Assembly (NCBI GenBank): GCA_033980235.1
Contig: CM067072.1
Span: 16,247,047 to 16,311,046, forward strand
DNA: 64,000 bases
Direction of reading: 5' to 3'
From: Diadema setosum
Lineage: Eukaryota > Echinodermata > Echinoidea > Diadematoida > Diadematidae
Shown piece by piece: positions 10,634 through 21,800 of this stretch. A program made the position numbers and the translations under genes. The notes under the pieces were generated by a model. The model did not search any database. It was given only the letters and a program-made list of their open reading frames with translations, and was not told where the DNA came from. The first letter of the stretch is position 1, and every line of letters begins with the position of its first letter.

Positions 10634-12849
10634 GTTAGTGGTTGTTATGACATTACACGATCCAAATTCAAATGAATTTATCCGGACTTTTCCGCATCGA
10701 TCATATGTTACTAAAATGAAATACAGTCATTTCTTTTTTGTTTTGCAAGAGAATGGAACATTATGTGTACATTCGAATATAAAACTGAGATTACGTGTAC
10801 AGATTAAAGAAAAGAGTAAGAGAAAACGTCGATTGGGAACCACTCGGAATAAAGACAATCAAATGATCTGACTGAATTATGGCACATTGTATTGGGAGTG
10901 TAAATGCTTAAAGATACGACAGCCACATTAGTGGTCAAATATTATTGACATTAGTGGGCTCGACGCAATATGGTGACAGCCTAATTTTATTTGAATGAAA
11001 ATCATAATACAATGACATCATGAATTCACTTAACTCCCTCAGTTTTGAGCATTTGACTTGAGATTTGGCACATCGCGGTGACAGTTATGATATTTAGCTG
11101 GGCAAACTTTATTTTTTCTTAATGTCAAACATTGTGTTGCTATGGTAACAGTATTTCTAATGAAATCATAGAAATTGTTGATTTATTTACTCTACTCACT
11201 CAGGTTTTGAGCACTTGACGTGAGATATGGCAAATGTCAGTTACTTTGTTAGTAGGGGGTATAAATCACATTGAGTGATAGTTCTAGTTTGTATTACAAT
11301 ACTTCTTGGATATTGGAGGATCAGATTATCTCTGTATAAACCGTCATGAAAAAAAAGTGTTTGAACAAAAAGAAGTGAATAAAGTGATAATGAATTCATG
11401 CAATAGTGGTGTAATTTTCCTTCATACTAATTTGCACGTGACTGTACAGTGTTTCTAGACAAACTGATTAATGTAGAAAGTAGTCTTGTTAACAAACATT
11501 GTGAAGTTTTGAAATGAGAAAGAGAGGAGGGGAGAGGCAGAGAAAGTCGTAAGAAACAAATAAATTGTATGATAATTCAAGCAGTGATCGAGTAACGGAA
11601 GAAATACACGAATCATGCATTTGAAAAAGGAAGGGGTCGAGAGAGGTCGGAAAATGCATATGCACAGTGAGTCTTTGAAACTAGTATGAAGAAAAAAAGG
11701 GGCAGGTTTGAGAAACAAAATAATATACCATCAGTCTGAAGGTAATTTTGGGGCTTTTAATAGCAACAAATATAACAGAGGGGTTGGGGACTGAGAAATA
11801 AATACATCCCCATCATTTTATGGCCTACACCAATACAGTTGTGCATCCGGTCTTCCATATGGAACCCGCAATAACATTGATCACTGTTGCGCATGACTGA
11901 TGAGATATCACAGAATATTCATTGCTTTTTTATCTCTTTCTTTGAATATGATTCTCTCTCTTCCCCCTCTCCTCCTTGTCAGAGTTTTTGTTTTGTATTG
12001 TTTTGTTTTTCGCACTCGTTTACACACACATGTACTATTCGGTGAGGGTCTACCACGGCAGGCAAAACTTTCACACAACTCACACAACTCTTCGCAACGA
12101 ACCAGAGCGGAGAAAGCATAGACGTATTACTAGCGGTTTCATTGAATTTAATTGCGAAAAGCCACAGGCTTGCGTGTAAATAAAAAATACGCATCAAAGC
12201 ATGTATACTGTACGTGTTGAGAATGAATCTCTCTTATAAAATCCGGAGGCATATGGACAAATATTGATTTTCCTGAAAATTAGAATGATTTTTCCAACCC
12301 AACCCCACCTTCGAAGCTGTACTTAATGTGTATTACTATAGGCACTTCCGGGTTCAGGCTTCTGGGAGTCGACCTCTTTGCTAATGGCGGCGGGTCGTTC
12401 GATTGGCCCCGCTTCTATATGCGAGCGCGCGCTCTATTAACCTCTTTGGCTTCCTGCAAGTGGTGCGTGTAGTAGTCTTGGCGCGCGCAGACTTTTTTTT
12501 TTAACTTTTGTGCCAACTAATTAGTCAAACCTTTTCTGCGGGGTGGGTTGAACGAACTCCTTAATTAAGCCCCTTACAGGAATTAGCGCCTTGACTAAAA
12601 TAAGTAAACCACGCAGCAATGAAATATAATTCAGTTTGTACTTTGTTTCTTTGTTGTGATTGCTAATTATAATTCATGTTATCCTAGCGTGACAGCATAC
12701 ATGACATCATCATAATAATCTGTCAACCCTCCATTAACTGCCTTTTGTTTTATTATTGAAGGTGACTGCTATCCAAATGATTAAATATAGTGCACAGTGA
12801 AATGAAGAGGGATACGCGGAACAAGAGGTGACATATCCAACGATTTAGT

Positions 12850-12960
12850 CATACACATTTTCCCTGAATGCTTATTTCTCTAACCGTTTTTTTATTGTAA
12901 ATTTTCCGAGACGTTTTTTAATCAGCAATTTTCCCGTAATCAAACAAAATTGTGTGCCAG
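12850..12960 (-). pseudogene. Possible LINE continuation upstream of the foldback
   Basis: When the foldback is skipped, the minus strand reads a degenerate linker ('RNKHSGKMCM') that runs into the LINE segment at 5390-5300. The order and spacing are like the 'NNLY ... KYYF' stretch of the copy at about 20520-20660. Several stops are present. The match is weak and rests on position and a few residues. Confidence 0.4.
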
Positions 12961-13711
12961 ATCGTTGGACTTCAATTTTAGGAATAAAAAAGGTCCTCAT
13001 GTGGAGAGGGAAACCCCCTCTCATTATCTCTCAATGGTAGATCGCTGCTGTTCTTCACCATGCATGTTCCCAATTATTCATGGCCTTTTGTGTACCGTCG
13101 ACACGATACATAATCAGCCCTCGCTGTATGCATTCTCTCGCTGTTTGTGCTCGCCGCAACGATGATCTATCATATTTATAACCTCTTATATCTCTCTCCC
13201 ACTCACTCTTTCCATACGATGTTACACACACGCAGTAAAACCTGTTAATGAATCAGAATGTGCACGATCGCTCTGGCATTTCCGCTTCTGTTGTTATTGT
13301 AAGTGGATGCATGCATGATTTGAAGATGTGAGCCTGTCGATATACAGTCTTCTTCCGGCATGGAAGTAGTGTGCAAAGCACCCGTCACGCGTGGCGAAGG
13401 TTGTACAGTCATTGAGAGTGCAGTATAATCGCTTCACAAAACCAGTCCTCAATAGACATTCTGTCTGCCCACCTGACAATGCCTGATGACATGTGAAGCT
13501 GTGCTACTCTACCATACCATCAACATGCAACTCAATGGGAATCTCACAGGCTTTAGACATTAGATATGCTGTACAAGAGTGTCAGACAACGCAGGTGCAC
13601 GTTGTCCATTAGAAGGTACGTGGAAGTGTATACTACAAAGCGTTTGGTTCGCGGATGAATTCAGCATTACGTGTCTCTTACGTGGTGGTATATTGTACAT
13701 GACATCTAATT
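12961..13711. other. Unassigned, possibly unique DNA
   Basis: Mixed-composition sequence lacks repeats that I can match elsewhere in the window. Short frames (12950-13165 and 13479-13294 on the minus strand) show no family motifs or splice sites. No gene is called. Confidence 0.4.
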
Positions 13712-13922
13712 AGGTGATCAGAGTATCCTCTCGGATCACCTTCTGTATCTGTACTGATTCTTTCTTTATTTCTTTCTCCCCAAATGTTGTGCAGAGGTTA
13801 ACTTAAAAAGTCCTCCGACTATCAAACTTACACCATACATGTATCATGTCATAAGGACGACGGATCTAATGTATCACTGTGATTAGTCAATCATGACGTT
13901 ATAGTGACGTCATTATCTGAAA

Positions 13923-15044
13923 CATATTGAAAACTTTCGCCCTATATCACGCAGAAAATCGGAGGTAGCAGACGATGGAGAAAGTGAGTGCGTGTTGGAC
14001 GAGTGGCTAGTCGACACGTTAATGGGGTGGCCTGCAGCACCGTGCGTGGAGGGACATCATGTTCACATAATTTCACGCGTAGTGTGTTGTGTGTGTAGGC
14101 TGCAGAAATCGGGTTTATAAATCTACAGTTGAGATATAGTCTAGGACCTTATCATTCCTTTACAACATTATTTCAATTCATTACCTGTGTACAACACGTG
14201 TATATATAAGCACCCGCGATTGCAGACAGCAGGTGGCAAGCGACCGTTGCAACTAGACCACCTCCAAAGAAAATGCACCAGTCCGACTAGAGCCATCGTC
14301 GAAATATGAGACGGAATGGGAAATATATTTGGTTGTTTTTGCTCCCAAACTTAACAGTTATGTTGCTCATAAGGCTGCTACGTATCTAGATAATGTCTCA
14401 CATACAACTGTATCTTGATATTGCATTGAAAATGATATTTGGCGAGAAACAAAAGCTTGAAATCACAGGAATTCACACTGCTGGCGACGGCAGACAGTGA
14501 AGGTCAACGGCTTGCGTTGGTAGTCTCGTCACGTGATAGTTCTGTGTGGATTGTACACGTTCCCTATGACAGCAATTGTGACTGGGTAGTCTAGCTTTAC
14601 TGCTTATTTGCGTCAGGACTGCTCAACCAATGAACAAGATTCTTATATCACAAGAATGGGCAGAATCTCTACTTTCTGAAACCGTGCGCCCCAAGTTCGT
14701 GCGACTTTCCGTTCTCGAGATATCCCGTGTAGAAGAATTGCAAGACGGCAAAATATGCTCAAATTCGTCAAATTTGGACTGTTCGCCATAGACAAATCTA
14801 CTCATAAGGTACTTTTCTGATCAAATTTGCGTCACTGCTACAAATGTTACAATAATGATATATACACACAAATAATCCCTAAAGTGTCCACTTTCAGAAT
14901 CCGGGCGCCCCAAGTTTGCTTCTCAAATAGTTTAAAAGTTATGGCAGATTTTGTGGAAAAATGCGTTGATTTTTTACCCGTTTTACGTGTTGTAGCGTTC
15001 GCGCGGAAGCGCGGCTTCGCAGATGACCGAAAGTTTTCAATATG
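13923..15044. mobile_element. 1.1-kb insert with 17-bp inverted ends inside H1
   Basis: CATATTGAAAACTTTCG at 13923 is exactly inverted at 15028-15044. Sister Helentrons run straight across this position with only a short linker, so the segment is an insertion relative to them. Two short 'GCGCCCCAAGTT'-type blocks recur inside (about 14687 and 14907). No coding family is recognised, and the ends may include some Helentron sequence. Confidence 0.55.
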
Positions 15045-15191
15045 CTCTTTCTCATTCATATCTCATTGATGAAATGGAATTTTTCAATGAAATTTACATC
15101 ACATATATTTCAGGTCAAGGTCTTTCTACTCATGTCTCAAAATTTAGCTCTACACTTAAAACGTACGTGTACGCGCGCATTGAAATGTTAA

Positions 15192-15617
15192 AGGTGCATG
15201 GTCCCGGTAATGTAGAGGGCGCTGTTGATGAAACTGCCGATCACCGTTAGCATTGATACGAAGATTACCGAAGTTGAGCTGTCATCAAGAGTAAAGTGCG
15301 TAGGTGTTGCTAAGTAACGTTGCCTTCGTTGTCTTCTCTGCGCATCGCGCTGTCTGTAGTAAATGCCAGGGTGCGTGCATATGTGCTTGTTATCATGACA
15401 TCACAAAAGAAGTTTGCTAAAGCTGTCATCCCCCTCAGCCGAATCATGAGCCGATCTGCGATCGGACCACTGACTACAGTAGATCGGACTTCTTCGGACT
15501 CGGGGAAGTGGGCCAAAGAGTAAGCGATAAAGAGGAGTCGATAGCTTAGGTATCTATAGGAAACTTGCGCCGTGCGCCCGCGTACGCATTTGACTAAAAC
15601 ACTGGGACCATGCACCT
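15192..15617. mobile_element. TTAA-flanked TIR element, 426 bp
   Basis: The inverted ends are AGGTGCATGGTCCC and GGGACCATGCACCT, flanked by TTAA at 15188-15191 and 15618-15621. Removing the insert and one TTAA restores the sequence found uninterrupted in the sister copies near 23590 and 37550 ('GAAATGTT...ATCGAGCTCAAAAT'), so paralogous empty sites exist. A TTAA target suggests piggyBac-type integration, although the tip does not start with CCC as piggyBac tips usually do. Confidence 0.8.
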
Positions 15618-16429
15618 TTAAAATTCTCCAATCGAGCTCAAAATTGTTTTGCACACGTTTCAGACCATTTGCAGCATTTCATAAAAAATCCACGGACGCG
15701 TACGCGCGCGCGCATATACGCACGCAAAGCTCGTATGCAATAGAAATTCCACGTTTTCTCACATGGATCGGATGTGTAAAATGTCAAGGAATAATTATAT
15801 TAAGTTTCAAGTCAATCCGACTCAATATGACGTCATACGGGCCCGTCAAAGTTGAAATTCCGCGCGCGCGTCAATGGCGATATACAGTGTGACTATGCCC
15901 AAAAACCGCCAATTTTAAAGCCGATTTTACTCGTCAGGATGGACCGTGGGTTGACGATGCTGGAAAAATTATTAAAAGATATCAAATTTCTCAATGAAAT
16001 AAAAAAGACAAATTTTCAAAATGACGTCATCAAATTTCAAGTTCACTCAAGCGTATCTCACTTATCCTTAGCCAATTTCCACCCAAATTTCAGCATGTTG
16101 TAGCTTATTGAATGTTATTTCAGCACCGTCATCACTTCGTAAAAATGAATTGAATGTAACCTTGTCAAATTTGACCAGTTTACGTGTTATCTCTATGGGA
16201 GTGCAGATTTTCTGGAAATGGAAATTGACATGACTGTCTTTATCGAGCACTAGCTCACTTACCCTTCGGTGAATTTCTCCCAGATTTTAATATGTTGTAG
16301 CTGAGACTTTGGGCTATCGTAAATTTGCCCTTTATTGTTCATTGGACGTCGGAATCACGTCGAAAAACTTGTTTGAATTTGGCACTTGGCTTCGATGTAG
16401 CATCATTTTGCTTGATACATAGAGCCTAT

Positions 16430-16506
16430 GGGGGATGAAATAGGTCAGTGGATAGCGCATTGGACTTTTAATCTAAAGGTCCTGTGTTCGAGGCTCGCCC
16501 CTGCCA
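16430..16506 (+). repeat. tRNA-Lys(UUU)-like segment inside H1
   Basis: The 77-nt segment has a D-arm/A-box-like TAGGTCAGTGGATAGCGC, a 5-bp anticodon stem (TTGGA/TCTAA) closing the loop CTTTTAA (anticodon UUU), a variable AGGTC, and a B-box-like GTGTTCGAGGC followed by CCCCTGCCA. The body aligns well with tRNA-Lys, but the acceptor stem does not pair. It is followed by T-runs. A second copy, with a changed anticodon loop, lies at the same place in H6 (38454-38530). It is a tRNA-derived piece carried by the element, probably not a working tRNA. Confidence 0.65.
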
Positions 16507-17625
16507 ATTCTTTTGCTTTTTTAAAAACCCTTTTATTTTTATTTTTCTTCAGTAAGTCTTATTCTCCCTTCCTAACTTTATCTTTTTTCTGATCTTTTTA
16601 TACTTCTCCTTCAAATTGCTATACCATACCTTAACTTTATTTTTCTTTCTTTCTTCCACTTTCTGTGCAACAGATCAAGAACAACAAGTCCTATCAACCC
16701 CATAGTTTGCACATGTTTAGTTCATATCACTGACATCATTTCATAAAATAACAACTACTTCCTCCGACACCATCTTGGATATGTAAATTAGGGTCAAAGG
16801 TCAAAAGTGTTAACTGCTATATCTCCGTGAATACACGTCCTATCTTTCCGACATTTTGCACACGTAAGGATCATGTTGCAAAAATAATTTCACAAAATAA
16901 CTTTTTGCTCAGATGCCATTTTGTATGTGTTTAGAGGGGTCAAAAAGGTCAAATATACTTCATTCTGTAACCTCATTAGTGTATATGGTTTCACCGCCAT
17001 GTTTTGCACACACATGGGCCTCAATAGATGGATCATTTTGTAAAATAACAACGCTTTGGTCGGACGCCATTTTGGCTGTGCAAATAAGGTTCAAAGGTCA
17101 AATATTCTTTATTTTGTATAATTCTTGCTTACTAAATGCTCAATTGGGACCAGATTTTGTACATGTATGGACCACGTTACCTAGATCATTTCATTTAAAA
17201 ACGACGTTTGACTCCATCTAGGCTGTGCGAGGTATATGGGGTTGAGGGTCGCTACTTTGTACTATATCTTGGTAATTACATGCCCTATCACTCCCATATT
17301 TTGCAACCATTTAGCCCATGGCATATGGATCGTTACGTGAAATAACAACGTTCTAATCAGATGCCATCTCGGCTGTCTAAAGTAGAGTCAAGGATCAAAC
17401 AAATTTCGTCTTGTATTCTGGTAAATACATAGCATATTGCACCATATTTTGAGCAAATATGGACCTTGTCAAGAGGATCATTTGATACGATTATGGCTTT
17501 TTTCCTAAGACGCCATCTTGTATATCAAAATGAGCTTCATTTTGTCTCTTTGTTAACATAATATGCCCTTTCCATTTTAAATCTGTAGAGATGAAAGGTT
17601 TGATTCCCTTTTCTTCAATGATCAT

Positions 17626-18825
17626 TGTTCTAGACTTTATTTTTTGTGTTTTGTAGGTCTCATCCCCCCTCCCTCCCTCTCTCTTTCTATACATTTTTCC
17701 TTTTGAACTCGCGAAATTTAAGGTCTGCCCTAGACTTCCCCTACTTCCATTATACTTTTTCTTTCTTTTTCTTTTCTGTCACATGTGCTATATGGTATAC
17801 AAAACCGAGACTCTATATCGGTCGATCATATCGATAAATAAACCAACCGTACTTTTTCTTCTTCTTCTCTTGTCACATGTGTTGCAGTACATTCAATAAC
17901 CGAGATTCAATATCGATAAACTATTATATTGATTAAATCGTGCTGCCTTCATTCTTCTCTTCCTTGTGTTGTGAGTCGCCCCTGGGTCTTTCATTTGCTG
18001 GTAGTCAGCCACGCAGTAAATCGTAATAGTATATCTTATATTAAAGTTGTGTATTGTATTTTTTTTTTGGTCAAAATGATTGTCACCCCATGACTGGTGT
18101 GATTCCAGTGTATGTTTGGAGGTATATGTTCTCCCAGTGACACGTCGATTTGCTTTGTATTGGGTCCAATTGATATGCTATTTGTTCTGCGTTGTATTAT
18201 TATTGTCGTAAGTATTTGTGTACCTCTGTATATCTATTTTTGTATGTTCCCAAATACGTAACTACACTTAAAATCGTGCAATAATTTGCCTAGTACTCAT
18301 TTCGAATGACTATTTTGTGAATAACATTATGTTCCAGTATGTAACGGAAATAGTCCATTTGATTTGATTCCGGGGAAGGTATTTCAAAATTTCATTGCTG
18401 GGATTCCCAGCTGCACATTAAATTTTGAATTATACTGTTAATTTGAATCCCTTTTCTGTACTCTTGCTGACTCCACAGACAAATAACCTATAATGTGCTC
18501 CAATTCCCCCCTCCTTCGTTTCTGTAGTATGACAATCATTCATTACTTCATTAGAATCCAGACAATAATATTTAAGCACGCCGGGAGCTCCGCCATGCTA
18601 CACGCATGATGTTGAGTCACGACTTGAGCTTTGCGTGCGTTTCTGTCTTGTTTTTGTGTATTGTAGCTTATGTTTTCATGTTTATGTTGTCGCTTGTCAT
18701 GCATTTAATTAAATTTCAATTCAGTCTCTATCCTATGTCTTCTCCTTTAACAGGTCCCGCTCTGCATATGCAAATGCACGCCATTTATGTTATAGTATAT
18801 TACATCCTCTGTTCTGACTGTTATT
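17626..18825. other. Gap with a diverged ~100-bp direct duplication
   Basis: Two similar blocks (about 17775-17850 and 17870-17945) share TCACATGTG, CCGAGA and ATATCGATAAA. The rest (18000-18825) is T-rich and could be the 5' UTR of the following LINE. No gene is seen. Confidence 0.45.
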
Positions 18826-21800
18826 ATGGCACAGAATAATAATTTTGCTTTTCAATCTCTTAATGATGATGATTTCAATGACCTTCTTAGAATTATTCCT
18901 AAAGATCAGCAAACCAATAATCACTCCCCGAGTTTTGACAACCGTGCAGCAATTACAGTCATTAGAGAATTTGAGCAATAATTTTGCATTGGTGCATTTG
19001 AATATCAGAAGCTTGAATAGTAATTTTAATGATTTACAACTTTTATTAGATAATTCTACCCAATCCTCATTTTCTGTTATCGGGCTTAGTGAGACATGGC
19101 TTACTCAAAATTCCTTTTCATTTTTTTTTTGCGCTCCCTGGTTATGATCTTATCGCAAGTAATAGAATCAATAAGGTAGGAGGAGGGGTTGCTTTTTATA
19201 TTAAATATGGTCTAGATTATTTTGTTCATACCGAAATTAATTCTATAACGATATTATTGAATCTCTCATTATTGAAATAAATATGCCAAATTCCAGGAAT
19301 ATCTTGATTGCGATTATGTACAGACCCCATAATTCCAACAGGAATTTGTTTTTAGAGTATTTGCAAGAGTTAACCCACAATCAAATCTTCATTAATAAAA
19401 ATTGTTTTATAATTGGGGACTTTAACATAGACATCTCCTAAAAAACTAGAAATGTCGCTACAGCGACTGGTTATACCCCCGCCAAACAACATTTCATAAG
19501 CTTTGGTCAAAACAACATTTCATAAGCTTTGGTCAAAAAACTGAGAAAGTAGTTAAATCCGCAAGATCTTTCCTTGATCTTCTGCCATTAATATGCCGTT
19601 ACCATGGCAACGTACCTTCGGGTACTGTCGAAAAATGCGTCTTGCACATCTACAACCAAAGGCACACATCTGTACCAAGTTTCATTGAAATTGGGCAAAA
19701 ACTGAGGAAGTAGTTTGCAACACAAAATTTTCCATCATTTTGGCTCATAATATGTGAGCTGTTACCATGGCAACATACTTTTTGTCACTGTCAAGAAATG
19801 TGTCATGCTGACCTATATCCTAAGACAAACATTCAATATGAATTCCATGAGAATTGGAAGAACACTGATGAAGCAGTTTTGCCATGAAGCATTTTGCCCT
19901 ATATTTTACCAATAACATGCCGTTACCATGGCAACGCACTTTTTGCCACTGCGGAAATATGTGTCTTGCACATTAACATATTCAGATGAACATCTGTACC
20001 TAATTTCATAAAAATTGATCAAAAACTGTGTTCGCGACGCAAGATTTGTACCTTTTTTTGCCCATAATATGCCGTTACCATGGCAACGTACTTTTGGGTA
20101 CTGTCAAATAATACGTCTTGCACATCTACAACCCAAGGCACACATCTGTGCCAAGTTTTATGGGAATCGGTTGAAAACTGAGGAAGTAGTTCGCGACGCA
20201 AGATTTGCAACGGACCGACCGACCGACCGCCCGACCGACCGACCGCCCGACCGTCCACTGATTCCTATATACCCCCTTCAAACTTCGTTTGGCGGGGGTA
20301 TAAAAAAAATGTCATTCGTTAAATGCACCACAGGAATTTCTTGATATTATGCTTTCTGCCTCTTTCCTACCACTTGTAACAAAACCAACGCGGTTACAAA
20401 CAGCATGTATTTATGAAAATTTTGAAATCTTATTTAGATAAACGTGTTTCATTAGTGAAAGTTAAACATTCTGGTTATAAAAAAACATCCCAGACTTCCA
20501 CGGATAACAAAATCTCTTTTACGATCCATAAATCGAAAAAAAAATAATTTGTATTACGCGGATAGAATTAAACCACCGAACAATCTCGTCGTAAATACAC
20601 TACGTATAAAAATATTCTCACAAGATTATTGCGTAATGAAAAAAAAAAAGAAGTATTACAGGGATCATAATATATCCCTTTTTAAACATGATATGAATAC
20701 GATTTGGAAATTGATAAATGGTGCTGTTTATAAAAATATTGATAAATCCCGAGTAACAAGTATTAATTTGGATGATGTTGAAATAACAGACTCGGTGTTA
20801 ATAGCCGATACATTTAGTCATTTTTCCCAGGTTGGATATGACATTGCTGAAAATATTCCCACATCTCAAAAGAAATTTTATGAATTTCTCGCATTACCAA
20901 ACTCTAAGTCATTTTTCTTTGATCCTGTTACTAGTTTTGAAATAAAAGACATTATTATGAATTTAGAAAATAAAAAAAAAGTTCTCGACCTGATGGTATT
21001 GATAATATTATTTTAAAGAATATTAGTGAGAGTATAGTCGAACCATTAACTCATGTTTTTAATTTATCTTTAAGTAATGGTGTTGTTCCATTGGAAATGA
21101 AAATTGCCAAAGTGATCCCAATCTATAAGAAAGGTAATAAAGAAGATATTTGTAATTATAGACCAATTTCTTTACTGTCTCCGATTTCTAAATTGTTAGA
21201 AAAAATTGTATATTCTAGCCTCCTTAATTTTTTTTTGATTTGCATAATATTATTTCTAACTATCAATTTGGATACCGTAAAGAGCACAACACATCCCAAG
21301 CTATTTTATCCTTTGTTGAAAAAGTCGCTAAAGCCGTAGACCAACATTATCATACAATGGGAGCTTTCCTGGACTTCTCCAAGGCCTTCGATACCATAGA
21401 TCATGAAATACTTCTTTATAAATTGTATCACTATGGTATCTGTGGGAAGGCCTTGGAGTGGTTCAGGAGCTACCTTACTGATCGCAAACAATTTGTTTTT
21501 TATCTGGTCAAAGTTCCATCAAAAGATCAGCCAGATGCGGTGTTCCCCAAGGCAGTTTACTTGGACCTCTTTTGTTCATAACGTATATAAATGATATGAT
21601 AAATGTTTCTCACACTTTATCTTTTTTTGTTGTTTGTAGATGATTCAGACGTATTTTTTTTTTGTTGTTGTTCACATTCGGATCCCCACATTTTGGTGGA
21701 TACATTAAATTCAGAACTTCAAAAGTTGCTTTATTGGATAAGATCAAACAAATTGTCTTTGAATTTCCTCAAAACTAAGTGTATGTTATTTAGTAATTTT

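Larger units (their letters stand above)
5391..12849. mobile_element. 7.46-kb foldback (long inverted repeat) composite element
   Basis: Sequence from 5391 rightward is mirrored from 12849 leftward (for example the CTAAATCGTTGG end, the CACCTCTTGTTCCGCG block and the region around 7740 versus 11390). The arms pair 5391-6047 with 12193-12849, and 6894 to about 8350 with about 10775-12192. Inside lie inverted satellite arrays and a hAT-like core. The flanks GTATGGAC (5390-5383, minus strand) and GTATGAC (12856-12850, minus strand) are an 8-bp target duplication with one base lost. The layout resembles foldback transposons of the FB/TU/Galileo kind, in which long inverted repeats contain tandem subrepeats. 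No transposase frame is recognisable, so movement would need an enzyme supplied elsewhere. Similar small frames in both arms (7353-7667 and 11718-11455) are low-complexity and probably non-coding. Confidence 0.85.
13712..17625 (+). mobile_element. Helentron-like element H1 (interrupted, 3' truncated)
   Basis: It begins with AGGTGATCAGAG-TATCCT-CTCGGATCACC, the family's 5' hairpin, and shares its body with H3-H6: CRE palindromes, CG-rich purine/pyrimidine alternations such as ACGCGCGCGC, 'GCTCACTTACCCTTCGGTGAATTTC', and GGGTCA/AAGGTCA motifs. Inserts at 13923-15044 and 15192-15617 interrupt it. It contains the tRNA-like segment at 16430-16506. The canonical 3' hairpin and CTAG end are missing, and similarity fades near 17625. 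No Rep/helicase frame is present, so it is non-autonomous. Confidence 0.75.

Noticed and set aside
16430..16506. Functional tRNA-Lys gene
   Set aside because: Acceptor stem does not pair and D-stem pairing is poor. It is part of a repeated mobile element.
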